DNA from: Vanilla planifolia
Taxonomy: Eukaryota; Streptophyta; Magnoliopsida; Asparagales; Orchidaceae
Direction: 5' to 3'
Assembly (NCBI GenBank): GCA_023846275.1
Contig: JAIUJO010000163.1
Coordinates: 241,001 to 305,000, forward strand
DNA: 64,000 nt
Shown here piece by piece: positions 12,699 through 24,525 of this stretch. A program made the position numbers and the translations under genes. The notes beneath the pieces are model-generated. The model was not told the DNA's origin, made no database searches, and saw only the letters and a list, made by a program, of their open reading frames with translations. Numbering within the stretch: the first letter of the stretch is position 1; the number at the start of each line of letters is the position of its first letter.

Positions 12699-13055
12699 AT
12701 ACAAATGCTAGAAAATGATATTATTGTCATTATTATCTCAAAATAACAAAATTTTCAATAAAATTTCTAAATTATCATACATATACACTTTCAAAAATCA
12801 TTTTATTTTTCTTATAAATGAGATAATATATTCCAATATTTCTATTTTAGTGATATTAAATTTATAAGAAATTATGTACTTATATATTTTACTAAAAATA
12901 GAACTTCATGCATAGTAATAATTTCCACTATGTTATAATTCTCATAAATAAAAACTTAAATTATTTATGAATTATAAAAAAAATATTTATTTGCTACTTA
13001 AAATATAAATTAAAGTGCATAAGATGATGAAGTTTTTAATTAATATTAATCGATG

Positions 13056-13390
13056 AAGTAAAAAAGAAGAGATAGTAGTGATGGAGATAAGAATATTTGA
13101 AGTGAGAGAGTCTTTGATAAACATTTAAGAGATAAAAGCCAAATATTAATAAAGAGAGTTGAGAGAGATGATTGAATGAAGAGAAAAATGCAGAAATGAA
13201 AAAATAGAGAGAATAGATGAGATAGGGAGAATATATAAAAAAATAAAAGAAAGAAAAATGTGAAAATAATAGGAGTTGGTGAAAGACATCATGTGGGGAA
13301 GAGAAAGAGGCATGAAATGTGGGGACAAATAAAAGAATGATAATAAGAGAGAAACATGTGAGGGAGATTAAGATAAATAGAATGGTGTAT
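13056..13390 (+). repeat. Fused PP1/PP2 polypurine tract
   Basis: It begins with the PP1 leader (TTAATTAATATTAATCGATG) and ends like PP2 (AGAATGATAATAAGAGAGAAA, then TTTTAATAAATTA). The spacer that separates PP1 and PP2 in long monomers is absent. This suggests deletion by recombination between the two GA-rich tracts, producing a 1.3 kb monomer. Confidence 0.65.
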
Positions 13391-13914
13391 TTTAATAAAT
13401 TACAAATTTTTAAAGTTTGCATTATTTATTCATTTAGTATTACATTATTAATATCTAAAATTTAAAAAAGTTGATTAAATAATAAATAATATCTTTATTC
13501 TAACAAATTGTCTTCATATGACATAATCTACAAAAAAAAATATGAATAATATTCAATATTCACGTTATATTTTTAGATATTTTATGTTATATAATATTTA
13601 TTATTTTATTAAAAAACTTTTACGTACATAATGATTATGCAATTGTAAATATACATAAATTCTACTTTATAACTATTGATATACATTTTGTTTCACACAA
13701 TTAAATTATAATAAACATATTATCTTATTATAACACACATGTCACACTATATTTAATACATAATTGAAATGATATTGATGTTATATAGTTAACATTAATA
13801 AATAAAATCTAAATGGAAAATTATAAAATATTATTCATGATTATGTTTTCTAAGAATTTTAACAATCATTAAAATTATCTATATTTATATGAAAAATGAA
13901 TGTTAAAAAATATA

Positions 13915-14030
13915 TGCAACACCAAGATTTTTAAGGATTTCACCAATCCTATTAATATTCTTACCCAAGTAAGATTACTTTTGGAGTTCTAATGCGATCT
14001 AATGCAATAGTACTGGTGTGCTCACACAAG
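13915..14030 (-). pseudogene. 5S rRNA-like relic 7
   Basis: Good full-length match of about 116 bases: TGCAACACCAAGATTTTTAAGG, TTTCACCAATCCTATTAATA, TTACCCAAGTAAGATTACTT, TTGGAGTTCTAATGCGATCT, ATAGTACTGGTGTGCTCACA. The GTACTGGTGTG end clearly resembles the 5S 5' end AGTGCTGGTATGATCGCA. CpG sites are mostly gone. Confidence 0.85.
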
Positions 14031-14389
14031 CACACATAAGTTAGAAAATTATATTAGTAATTACTAATTAAAAAAATGAAATGTTAAAGAATTTTTCTAA
14101 ACTATCATGCCTAAAAAATTTAAAAAATAATTTTATTTATTATTTTATTAGTCATAATATATTGTATTATTAAACTTTTGTTGCATTATATTAATAAGAG
14201 ATTACATATATTTTTATCTCAATTATAACAAACAATCAAACATAGGAATTATTTCCACAAAAAATATAATTTATATAAATAATAAAATAAAAATAATTTA
14301 ATTTGAATAGTAAAAAATATATGTTTATTATGTTAAATATATATTAAAATGCATAACTTGAGAGATGTTTTAATTAATATTAATTATTT

Positions 14390-14670
14390 ATTCTAAAAAA
14401 GAGATAATAGGGATGGAGATTAGTGTATTTTGAACAAGAAATATAGAAAAGAATATTGAGAGAGAGAAGAGAGAGATGATTAAATGATGGGAAAGTGAAA
14501 ACGAGAGAAGAGATAAATGGTAATGTAGATAGAGTAAACATATAATAATGTTAAGGAGAAACAAAAAAATAGAAAGATAGAGTAGAGATAAATAAGAGAA
14601 TGATAAAAATAGAGATAAAAGAGTCATACAGTGTGAAATGTATTAAGATAAAAAGAAAAAATGAGGGAAA
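14390..14670 (+). repeat. Fused PP1/PP2 polypurine tract
   Basis: PP1 leader TTAATTAATATTAATTATTT leads directly into a PP2-like GA-rich body ending GAGGGAAAAAATTAAATAAA. Same compact-monomer architecture as 13,056. Confidence 0.6.
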
Positions 14671-15309
14671 AAATTAAATAAAAATTATATATAAAAATTA
14701 ACTAATCTTATTTATTAATATTGACATGTTAAATATATGTTAAATTAAACATTTGTGAAACAAAACAACCATTTGAATTTTGTTGTATTTTATTATATAA
14801 AAAATGTTCAAAGTATGTGTTGACCATTAATTTAATATTATTTATGGATATATAATTTGAAAAGTTAGTTAAATAAGAGATAATTTCAATGATTTATGAT
14901 GTTATATTCATATGAGATAATATAGATAATTAACAAAAATAATATTTCACATTCATGATAGTTTTAAAAATATTATGTTATATAACATATTGTTATCATT
15001 AGATTCAAAATACTTTTATAAATAAGAAGTATTTACTATTATAAAAACGTCTTAATTTTAGTCCATTATTTTTTATAAACGTAATATTGCCCATAATTAA
15101 ATTATATTATATTTATTATTTTATTATACCTATGAATAGTTGTATTTAATACTACATGAACAGAATAATGTTGTCATAAAAGCAATTTTAATAAATAATA
15201 TTTAAATGGAAATTATAAAATATTATCATAATTATGTTATTTATGAATGATGATAAAATATTAAAGTTAATAATTATTCATTAAAAAATTAATATTTATC
15301 AAGCATATG

Positions 15310-15424
15310 TGCAAAATGAAAACTTCTCAAGAGTTCAACCATCCCTATACCTCTCTTGGCTAGCCATACTTAATTTTGGAGTTCTTGTGTGATCCAAAGC
15401 TTTAATGTTGGTGTGGTCACACTT
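15310..15424 (-). pseudogene. 5S rRNA-like relic 8
   Basis: One of the clearest copies: TGCAAAATGAAAACTTCTCAAG, TTCAACCATCCCTATACCTC, TACTTAATTTTGGAGTTCTTG, TGTGATCCAAAGCTTTAATG and TTGGTGTGGTCACAC. It keeps GATCCAAAGCTTTA against canonical GATCCGGTGCTTTA. The length of 115 bases is close to native 5S. Confidence 0.86.
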
Positions 15425-15709
15425 GTATATAAACATAAGAAAACCATATTAATGTTTTTATTTTATTAAAAATTATGAATTACACAAAATATATTTCTTA
15501 TTTTATTATATATATCATAATATATTTTGATATTAATACATTAATTACATTTAATTAAAGATAAACTATTTATATTATTATTTATTTTGAAGTAAACTCT
15601 TACAAAAAAAAATATTTCCATTAAACTATAGTTTTTGTAAGCAAAACATTAAATTATTTATTAATTATAAATAATAGAATATATATTTGCTTAGTTTAAT
15701 TAATGTAGA

Positions 15710-15975
15710 AAAAAATGAGATAATGCAGATTGAATTATAAATTAGAGAATAGAGACTCATGGATAGATAATGAAGAGATAGAAAGAAGCAAGTAATGATC
15801 AAATGAAGAGAATGAGAAAAGAAGAGAATTGAGAGGGAGATAAAAGAGATAGAAGGTCGAGGGAAGACAAATTGATATTATAAGGGAAGGCAAATAAAGG
15901 ACTCATAATGGGTAAGGGAAGAAAGTGAGGCAATATGAGAATTTTTATTTGAAGTGAAAGAAGTTATAGAAATAA
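15710..15975 (+). repeat. Fused polypurine tract
   Basis: GA-rich tract with AAGAGAATTGAGAGGGAGAT and GGGTAAGGGAAGAAAGTGAG, followed by a PP2-type tail (ACATCTAAATTGTTTAAACTT). It lies in a compact monomer between relics 8 and 9. Confidence 0.6.
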
Positions 15976-16587
15976 TGCAACAAAACTACATCTAAATTGT
16001 TTAAACTTATTTTATTTATTAATATTTAAATATTAAAAATATATAATATTAAATATTATTTAGATTAAAAAGTTGATAATTCATAAAATTTTAATTTATT
16101 AGAAATGCTTAAAATATATGTTGATTATTAATTTAATATTATTTTATTAATTCATGTAATTTTAAAAATTAATGAAATAATAAAAAATAACATTATTCTA
16201 AATCTTCTTTCATATTAAATAACATAAATAATAAATGAAAATAATATTCATTTTCATGACATAGTTATAGGTAGTTTATGTTCTATAATATACTATTATT
16301 ATATTAAAATACCTTTATACATGACATTTATATACTACTATAAATATACAATAATGCTACTTTATTAAAATTGATATAAGTTATGTTCCCCAAAATTAAA
16401 GTATATTAAGTTATTATTTTGTTACATAATAATAATAATAACAATAGTAATGTTATAAAGTTAATATTAATACTAAAAAATTAAAATTTAATTTATAAAA
16501 TATCATTCATAAATATGTCGATTATGAATATTAATGTATTATTAAAAAAACTACAACTCATTAAACAATTAATGTTGTAAAAACGTG

Positions 16588-16694
16588 TGCAAACGAAGAG
16601 GACTTTCAAGATTTGTAAATACTACACTTAAACAAGCCTAACCTTGTTGTTTTAATATGAACTAGAGCAATAATCCTAATTTGGTCATACATAC
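16588..16694 (-). pseudogene. 5S rRNA-like relic 9
   Basis: Decayed but ordered matches: TGCAAACGAAGAGGACTTTCAAG (still GAGGACTT as in functional 5S), TACTACACTTAAACAAGCCTAACC and TTTGGTCATACATAC at the 5' end. The GTCACCCATCC stretch is contracted. Confidence 0.72.
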
Positions 16695-17029
16695 ATATAA
16701 TGGCAAAGAAATCAAACTAATGTGATTATTGTCCTCAAAATAATAAACTCTTCAAAAAATATTCCATGCTATCACGTATGAATACTCCAAAATTTTTTTA
16801 TTTTAGATGTTATAGCATATTTGAAATGTAATGCATTATTTATATGAATTATGTGTAATGTTATTTCCCTTAAAGTAAACATTCAAATATTTGAATGATT
16901 TTCACTAGATTATAGTTCCTATGAATAAAAAAATTACATTATTTGATTATTATAAATAAAAATATATTTATTATTAAAAATGTATTTTAAAGTATATAAT
17001 ATAATAGATTTCTTAAATAATATTAATTG

Positions 17030-17200
17030 AGAGGTAAGAAAAAGGATAATGGTGATGTACTTTTGTATACTAGAAGAGAGAGGGAGTTTTGATAAATACG
17101 AAAGATATAAGGAGAGAATTATAAATAGAGGGAGAAGAGAGAGTTGATTGAAAGTTGAAAAAGAGAAAAAGAGAGACAAAAGAAAATATTGATTCATTTG
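17030..17200 (+). repeat. Polypurine tract
   Basis: GA-rich tract after TAATATTAATTGAGAGGTAA, containing GAGGGAGAAGAGAGAGTTGA. It ends abruptly at a sequence unlike the other tails (TTGATTCATTTGATTTACC), suggesting a rearrangement. No 5S relic precedes the next tract at 17,385. Confidence 0.5.
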
Positions 17201-17384
17201 ATTTACCTTATTTAACATTATATCAAAATCTTAATGATTGTTATATAGCATTATTAAATACAAACTAAAATGGAAACTATAAAATTACAATCATAATTAT
17301 TTTATTTGTTAATATCAACATATAATTAAAGTCAATTATGTTATTTATGGAACACAATACTACTCATGTCAATGAAGGAGCAAT

Positions 17385-17610
17385 TTGAATGTAGAGATAG
17401 AGAAAAAGAGAAGAAAGATATAAGATAAAGGGCACAAAATGTATAAATAACATTATGAAGGAGCGTGAAATTTAAAAATAAAGAGAGATAGAGAGATAAA
17501 ATGTTTAGAAGACTAATAAATAGTGGAAGGGCAAAAAAAGAGATTGATACTAAAAGAGATAAGTGAGAGAATGTGAGGTGTTAAGATATAGAGAATAAAT
17601 TGATAGAAAT
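17385..17610 (+). repeat. Polypurine tract
   Basis: GA-rich tract from GAGCAATTTGAATGTAGAGA to AGAGAATGTGAGGTGTTAAG, followed by a PP2-type tail (TATTTTAATAATTTAACTTA). It lies just before higher-order repeat copy A. Confidence 0.5.
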
Positions 17611-17929
17611 AACTAAAGAAAATTATATTTTAATAATTTAACTTATATTGATTTTGTGATATTAAAATGTTATACAAATATAATTTAAAACATTATTTTA
17701 TTAAATTAAAAAAATTCAAGGTTTTTAAGAATTATAGTTTTTTAAAAAATTTTAAAGTATTTATGCATATGAATAATTTAATTATATTTTTATTAATATG
17801 TATAACTTGAAAAGATTAAGAAAATAAAAATCTCATTATTATAAGATATCAAGTACACATTACAAAATATGTATAAAAAATATGACTAATATGTCATAAT
17901 CATGATATATATTCATGTAGTTTATGAGG

Positions 17930-18050
17930 GAAAGGCAAAGAGATTAGGAAGAAAAGGATAACTAAGAGATTGAAAATGGGAAAAGTGAGAGTAAGAGCAA
18001 TCGTGATAAACAGAATTAAGTGAGAGAAATAATAAAATAAAAGATATATA
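17930..18050 (+). repeat. Purine-rich tract, copy A
   Basis: GAGGGAAAGGCAAAGAGATTA and GAAAATGGGAAAAGTGAGAG. It is almost identical to 23,085-23,205 in copy B, including the flanks GATATCAAG/GATATCATG and TAAGTGAGAGAAATAATAAA. Confidence 0.65.
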
Positions 18051-18568
18051 TCTCAATAATTTATCATATTGTATTTGTTGATATTAAAATGTTTTATTTT
18101 AATATTATTTTAATAATTTGTGTAATTTAAAAATTATTTAAATTATAAATATTATTATTTTATAAGATGTTATCTTCATATGACATAATATTGATAATCA
18201 ATATAAATAATTTTTTCATATTCATGACATATTTTTAGATAGTTTATGTTATATAATATATTATTATATTATATATTATTTATGTACATAATTCTATAAA
18301 TATATATAAATTCTTCTTTATTATGTTTGATAAAAGTTTTGTAATGCATAATTAAATTAAAATAAATTAATTATTCTATTATATTATATGAAGTTTTTTA
18401 TTTAAACTATTTTAAAATAATTAAAAAGTTATTTAGCTAATTAAATAAATAATAACTTAAATTGAAGTTATTATATACTATTCATAATTAGGTTACATAT
18501 GAATATTAAAATATTATTGTAATCTATTGTCAATTATTTTAAAAAAAGAATGTTATGAAAAACATATG

Positions 18569-18682
18569 TGCAATAAAAGAACTTTTCAAGAGGTCAACAA
18601 TCCTAATACTACTCTCACAAGAGCATGCTTTTTTTGGAATTCTAATGAGATCTTGGTCTATAATTCGGATATGGTCTCACAT
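18569..18682 (-). pseudogene. 5S rRNA-like relic 10 (copy A)
   Basis: Strong match: TGCAATAAAAGAACTTTTCAAG, GAGGTCAACAATCCTAATAC, TACTCTCACAAGAGCATGCTT, TTGGAATTCTAATGAGATCTT and ATATGGTCTCACATG. GCATGCTT stands for canonical GCACGCTT and CTCACAA for CTCGCCC, both CpG losses. A small open frame crosses it, but it is not conserved against relic 14. Confidence 0.86.
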
Positions 18683-19029
18683 GCTCACAATAATCAAGAA
18701 ATGCATTCTTATGTGATTATTGCCACGAAAAAATGGAACTATTTAAGAAATTTACTAAATTATCATGCATATACACTTCCAAAAATAATTTCATTTTCAT
18801 AATATATGTCAAAATAGATCCCAATATCAAAACATTAATTATATTAAATTAAGAAGAAATTATTTGTATTAAAATTTATTTGAAATAAACATTCAAACAT
18901 ATGAATTATTCTACAAAACTATAGTTCTTTGAGGAAAAAATTAAATTAATTATTAATAATAAAGGAAATATATATTTATTATAATAACATTTACTGAATT
19001 AAGTAATATAAGAGATTTCTTAATTAATC

Positions 19030-19375
19030 TTATTTTATGGTACAAAAAGTAGGTATAATAGAGATTACAGAAAAATTTACAAGAAGAAAAAGAGTAATGG
19101 ACAGAAAAGAGGTACATAGGGATGGACCCATGATGGGGAGAGAAGAGAGAGATTAGTAAATGAAGAGAAGTGAAAAAGAGAAGATTAAAATAACAAAATG
19201 ATAAGGAGAGAAATTAAAAAAATAAAGAACAAGATAGATGAGTTGGTGAGTGAAAGTCATAATTTAAGGATGGAGATAATAATAAGAGAATGATAATAGC
19301 TGAGAAAAGAAATTGAAAGAATATGAGAACTATTGAGATAAACAGAATGAAATGTGTGAAATAATTAAAAATATT
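19030..19375 (+). repeat. Polypurine tract, copy A
   Basis: Fused PP1/PP2 tract beginning after TTAATTAATCTTATTTTATG. It contains GGGATGGACCCATGATGGGG, which recurs exactly at 24,283 in copy B and in altered form in copy C near 27,040. Confidence 0.65.
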
Positions 19376-19910
19376 ATATCTTAATAATTTTTGAAATAAT
19401 ATTTATCAATATTGACATGCTAGACATAAGTAACACTAAGTGTTATTTAAATAACAAAAATTTATTGTTTTGTAGTATTTTTCATATATTATAAAGATTT
19501 AAAGTACAAGTTGCAATTAATTTAATATTATTTTAATAGTATGGATAATTTGTACTGTTAATGAAATAATAATAAATATCATTATTTTGATATATTATCA
19601 AAATGTGACATAAGAGAGATAATAGATATAAATAAAATTTCATATTAATGATACCCTTTTTGTTAATTAATGTTTTATGATATTTTTAATTATAACAAAA
19701 ATTATATAAAATATTTACACAGTGCTATAAAGATATATCAATTCTAATTTATTATACTTGAAACAAGTATTTTTTATCAATAAGTAATCATTAAAATTGA
19801 AATTATAGAATTAAATTCATAATTTTGCTCTTCATCAATATTTACTTATTATTTAAACCAGGTGCCACTTAATAGAAACAATAATTCTTTAAAATAATGG
19901 ATGGAAAATT

Positions 19911-20015
19911 ATAACATCCCAAGAAGTCACCAATTTCAACACTATCTCTCAAGCATGCTTAAATGTGGATTTAAAATGTGATCTAATGCGATGTTGCTAG
20001 CATGGTTAAACATCC
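19911..20015 (-). pseudogene. 5S rRNA-like relic 11 (copy A)
   Basis: Variant with a short internal deletion: ATAACATCCCAAGAAGTCACC lacks the CGAGGACTT segment near the 5S 3' end. The remainder aligns well: AATTTCAACACTATCTCTCAAG, CATGCTTAAATGTGGATTT, TGTGATCTAATGCGATGTTG and CTAGCATGGTT. The same deletion is in relic 17, so it predates amplification of the higher-order repeat. AACATCCC next to the 5S also recalls a TRIM LTR start, the alternative origin. Confidence 0.82.
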
Positions 20016-20619
20016 ATGGAAAAGCTAGAAAATCATACTTGTGTACTTATTGTCTAAAAAATAATAAATTGTTAAAACATTGTTCTAAATTATCATGCAT
20101 ATACACTTGTAAAATCATTAATTTTATTATATATGTCATAGTATATTTTAATATTAAGATATCAATTATATGAAAATTTTAAAATATTATGTATATTTTT
20201 ATTTCTATTCAAACAAATATTCATGAGTAGGATTTATTTCCACAAAATTATAGTTCAAGTAAAAAAATTCATTAAAATTTCATTTATTTTAAATAATAAA
20301 ATATAAAAAAGTTTAATTATAATTATTTTTATAATGTTTTCTTTAATTACATTATTTTGTGCATTAACAGAACTAAAAGCATATAAAATTTTGAATTAAT
20401 CTATTTTTAAAATTAAATTTTTTATTTTATCATAATAAAATAATAAATGAAATTTATTTTTTATTATATCACAAGCATAGAATAACTTATACATACTTTT
20501 ATTTGATATTTCATAATAGATGTAAATGATATAACTTTAAAAATTATATTGTTAATAATAATTTAAATGGTAAATCTACGATATATTATGTTAAAGTGTG
20601 TAACAAGGGAAACAAGATA

Positions 20620-20680
20620 TGAAAATAGTGATAGAGAGAGAAAATAGAGAGGATAGAATGAAAAAAAGATTTTTACTTTG
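20620..20680 (+). repeat. Short purine tract, copy A
   Basis: GAAAATAGTGATAGAGAGAG followed by AGAGAGGATAGAATGAAAAA. It recurs near 25,165 and 28,545 and, more diverged, at 5,560-5,610, where it takes the PP1 position. Confidence 0.55.
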
Positions 20681-21119
20681 TAAAATTTGTATATTAATTT
20701 TTTTCAAAGTATATAGTAATGTAAAATAATAATATATGTCATATTTGTTTTATATGAAATCAAAATAAAATTATTTTATTATGAAATATGAAATATAAAA
20801 TAAATTATTACTCATTAATTATTAGAAACAATGTTTGTCATAATTATACATGCGTTCAAAAAAAATTGAAATTTATATTAAAAAGTTAAAAATATTACAG
20901 TAAATAAAAATATATATTTACTATTTTGTAAAGAATAATATTTTTTATTTTTTTTATAATTTTTTTGCATATTAGATTAAATATGAATTAATATTAACAT
21001 ATTATAACATTTGTTATAAACACATGCTTGCAATAATTATAATAAATTAACAAAATAATTTCATTATATTAATTTTAAAAAATAATCTACTAAAATGTCT
21101 TACATATCGAATATTGTAA

Positions 21120-21350
21120 AAGATATTTGAAATGAGAATATAAAAAGTAATAAACGAGAAAGTGGGAAGAAAATAAAATGTTGATAAAAAATGGAAGAGT
21201 ATGATTGAGATTGGAATTAAAGATATTGGGTGAGAAGTGAGTGAGTATACTAGAACAAGAATGTAAAAAGAATAGAGAGACAATAGAGAAATAATATTGA
21301 ACATGCAGAAAGAGAAAGAGAGTTTATGAAATGAGAGGGAGACATAATTA
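21120..21350 (+). repeat. Purine-rich tract directly adjoining 5S relic 12
   Basis: PP2-type tract with AGAAAGTGGGAAGAAAATAA and AATGAGAGGGAGACATAATT. Unlike other monomers, the post-PP2 spacer is missing, so the tract runs to within about 40 bases of the 5S relic. Copies B and C share this arrangement. Confidence 0.6.
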
Positions 21351-21389
21351 TTACTATTTTCTAAAAAGTAGATGCTAAGAAACAAAATG

Positions 21390-21504
21390 TGCAACACATG
21401 GACTTCTCAAGAGTTCACACATTCCAATACTACTCTCGATTAAGCATGCTTAACTTTGTAGTTCTAAAGAGATATAGTGGTATAATTTGGTGTAGCCACA
21501 CATC
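21390..21504 (-). pseudogene. 5S rRNA-like relic 12 (copy A), best preserved
   Basis: The closest copy to plant 5S by eye: TGCAACACATGGACTTCTCAAG, GTTCACACATTCCAATACTA, CTACTCTCGATTAAGCATGC, TTAACTTTGTAGTTCTAAAG and GGTGTAGCCACACATC. CTCTCG is preserved with its CpG. GCATGC replaces GCACGC and CTTTG replaces CTTCG. Internal promoter boxes are altered (sense GTGTGAACTC against GGGTGACCTC), so transcription by RNA polymerase III seems unlikely. Confidence 0.9.
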
Positions 21505-21837
21505 TATACAAATGTAATTAGATCATATTCTTATGGTTGTTCTCTCATAGATAAAGAATTATTTAAAAACGTTTCTAAAACATCATGGGTATGCTTTTTC
21601 AAAAATAATTTTTTCTTTAATAAATTTATTATAATATAATCCAATATTAATGTCTTATTTATATTAAATTGAACGAAAATTATATATATTATTATTCCAC
21701 TTAAAGCAAATATTCGTTATAACAATTATTTCCATGAACCTATAATTTTTAAAAATAAAATAATAAATTATTTATTGTATAAAAATGAAATATATATTAA
21801 AGTGCACAACTTGAGAGGTTTCTATATTAATTGCAAT

Positions 21838-22110
21838 TTAAGGAGATAAAAAATGGATACATGAGATGGGTATAAATATATCATAATTGAGAAATGTCAT
21901 GGATATATAAGAATGATACAAAATAGTAATAAAAGGAGAAGAGAGATAATTGAATGAAGAGAAAGAGAAAAGGAGAGAAAGTGAGACAAGATATAGGAGA
22001 TAGAGAGAATGAATATCATAGTGAAAGAAAGAGAGAAATAATAACATTACTAGTGATGCAAGAGAGAGGGTGAGGGGAAGACAATGTGAGAAAGACATGA
22101 TAGACAAATG
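21838..22110 (+). repeat. Polypurine tract at the end of copy A
   Basis: AAGGAGATAAAAAATGGATAC at the left, then AGGAGAAGAGAGATAATTGA and GAGATAGAGAGAATGAATAT. In copy B the homologous tract is cut at GTGAAGGAAAGAG (26,579); here it continues into AGAGAGAAATAATAACATTA. Confidence 0.65.
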
Positions 22111-22597
22111 TTAGTTTTGTATAACATCAAATATAAATAATATACAAAAAAATGTCAAAGGTTTAGAAGTATTTTAATGTATTGCAAACATTTAAGTATA
22201 TGTTAAGCATTAATTTAAATATAAAAAATATGTCACAATAATGATAAATATTTATATAGTTTATCTTCTATAACATATCATCATCATATTAGAAAACCAT
22301 CATGGGCAACACGTATAAACTACTATAAATATTTATTAATCTTTTTGAAATATATTAGATAAAAGATATATCTCCATATATTTAATTAAATTAAATTTAT
22401 TATTTTATCATGTCATTTAAACTATAGTTATTAATAATGTGTGAAAAGTATACTAATGTTATAAAATTAATATTAATAAAAAAATAACTAAACTTTTAAT
22501 CATAAAATATAATTTATAATTAAATTTTTTATTAATATTAATATGGTATTAACATCAAATGTGTTTCAATAGAAAAATAAATGTTATGAAAAACTAC

Positions 22598-22712
22598 GTA
22601 AAACAAGAGGATAGCTTAAGAGTCACCCTTGGCATATAAAACATGCTCAAGTATGCTTAATTTTGGAGTTTTAATAAGAACAATTACTGTAATTCTAGTG
22701 TCGCCACACATC
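22598..22712 (-). pseudogene. 5S rRNA-like relic 13
   Basis: Lies between copies A and B. Matches: GTAAAACAAGAGGATAGCTTAAG, AGTCACCCTTGGCATATAAA, CAAGTATGCTTAATTTTGGAG and CTAGTGTCGCCACACATC. The ACTACTCTCG portion is replaced by unrelated sequence. The left flank ATGTTATGAAAAACTACGTA is standard. Confidence 0.75.
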
Positions 22713-23084
22713 ATAATCACAACAAAAAATTGTACTGTTATGATTGTTGTACCAAACTTGATAAACTATTTCAAATTATTTCTAAATTATCATGTATGTA
22801 TACTTTCAAACATAATTTTATGTTTATTATATATTTCATAATTTATTTTAATAAAAATACTTTATTAATATTTAATTAACATTAAATTAAGCAAATTATT
22901 ATTTTCCTCAATGTAAACATTCATGGATATGAATAGTTTCATTATATTATTATTAATATGCATAACGTGAAAAGATTAAGAAAATAAAAATATCATTATT
23001 ATAAGATATCATGTTCACATTACAAAATATGTATAACAACTATGACTAATATGTCATAATCATGATATATTTTCATGTAGTTTA

Positions 23085-23205
23085 TGAGGGAAAGGCAAAG
23101 AGGTTAGGAAGACAAGGATAATTAAGAGATTGAAAATGGGAAAAGTGAGAGTAAGAGCTATCGCGATAAAGAGAATTAAGTGAGAGAAATAATAAACTAA
23201 AAGAT
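23085..23205 (+). repeat. Purine-rich tract, copy B
   Basis: Nearly identical to 17,935-18,050: GAGGGAAAGGCAAAGAGGTTA, GAAAATGGGAAAAGTGAGAG and TAAGTGAGAGAAATAATAAA. Confidence 0.65.
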
Positions 23206-23733
23206 ATATATCTCAATAATTTAACATATAGTATTTATTGATATTAAAATGTTTTTAATTTAATATTATTTTAATAATTGGTGTAATTTAAAAATTATTT
23301 TAATTATAAATATTATTATTCGTTTAAGATGTTATCTTCATCTGACATAATATTGATAATCAATATAAATAATTTTTTCGTATTCATGACATAATTTTAG
23401 AAAGTTTATGCTATATAATATATTATTATATCATATATTATTTAAGCACATAATTTTATAAATATATATTAATTCAACTTTATTATGTTTGATAAAATTT
23501 TTGTAATGAATAATTAAGTTATAATAAATTAATTATTTTATTATATTATATGAAGTTTTTTATTTAACACTATTTAAAAATAATAAAAAAATTTATGTAG
23601 TTAATATAAATAAATAATAACTTAAAGTGAAGTTATTATATATTGTTTATAATTAGATTACATATGAATATTAAAATATTATTATAATCTATTTTCACTT
23701 ATTTAAAAAAAAGAATGTTATGAAAAACATATG

Positions 23734-23846
23734 TGCAATATAAGAACTTTTCAAGAGGTCAGTAATCCTAATACTACTCTCACAAGAGCATGCTTTACTT
23801 GGAATTCTAATGAGATCTTGGTCTATAATTTGATATGGTCTCACAT
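23734..23846 (-). pseudogene. 5S rRNA-like relic 14 (copy B)
   Basis: Counterpart of relic 10 with only a few differences: TGCAATATAAGAACTTTTCAAG, GGTCAGTAATCCTAATACTA, CTCTCACAAGAGCATGCTTT and ACTTGGAATTCTAATGAGAT. It retains ACTTGG where relic 10 has TTTTGG, so it is nearer functional 5S at that site. Confidence 0.86.
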
Positions 23847-24194
23847 GTTCACAATAATCAAGAAATGCATTCTTATGTGATTATTGCAACGAAAAAACTG
23901 AATAATTTAAGAAATTTACTAAATTATCAAGCATAAACACCTCCAAAAAAAATTTCACTTTTATAGTATATGTCATAATAGATCCCAATATTAAAAAATT
24001 AATTATATTAAATTAATAAGAAATTATTTGTGTTAAAATTTTCTTTAAAATAAACATTCAAAAATATGAATTATTTCTACAAAACTATAGTTCTTCGACA
24101 AAAAATTAAATTAATTATTAATAATCAAGGAAAAATATATTTATTGTGATGACATTTAATGAATTAAGTAATATAAGAGATTTCTTAATTAATC

Positions 24195-24525
24195 TCATTT
24201 ATGGTACAGAAAGTAGGTATAATAGAGATTACAGAAAAGTTTACAAGAAGAAAATGAGTAATGGATAGAAAAGAGGGACATAGGGATGGACCCATGATGG
24301 GGAGAGAAGAGAGAGATTAGTTAATGAAGAGAAGAAAAAAAAGGAAAGAAGTAACAAAATGATAAGGAGAGAAATTAAAAAAAGTAAAGAACAAGACAAA
24401 TGAGTTGGTGAGCGAAAGTCAAAATTTAATGATGGAGAGAAAAATATGAGAATGATAATAGGAGAGAAAGGAAAGTGAAAGAATATTAGAACTATTGAGA
24501 TAAATAGAATGAAATGAGTGAAATA
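24195..24525 (+). repeat. Polypurine tract, copy B
   Basis: Counterpart of 19,030-19,375. It includes GGGATGGACCCATGATGGGG and AATGATAAGGAGAGAAATTA. Confidence 0.63.

Larger units (their letters stand above)
17770..22065 (-). repeat. Higher-order repeat, copy A (most complete)
   Basis: About 4.3 kb containing purine tract 17,930, 5S relic 10, tract 19,030, 5S relic 11, short tract 20,620, tract 21,120, 5S relic 12 and tract 21,838. By eye it is far more similar to copies B and C than to the rest of the array. For instance relics 12 and 18 differ at only about 8 of 115 positions. Relic starts are spaced 1,342 and 1,479 bases. Copy A appears the least deleted and serves as reference for the other two. 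Confidence 0.8.

Noticed and set aside
18527..18802. 91-residue plus-strand open frame across 5S relic 10
   Set aside because: The equivalent region in copy B (23,690-23,960) does not keep the frame, and the interval is explained by the 5S relic and its spacer.
21390..21504. Functional 5S rRNA gene
   Set aside because: Even the best copy has many substitutions, including in the internal promoter region and helices. It is treated as a pseudogene.
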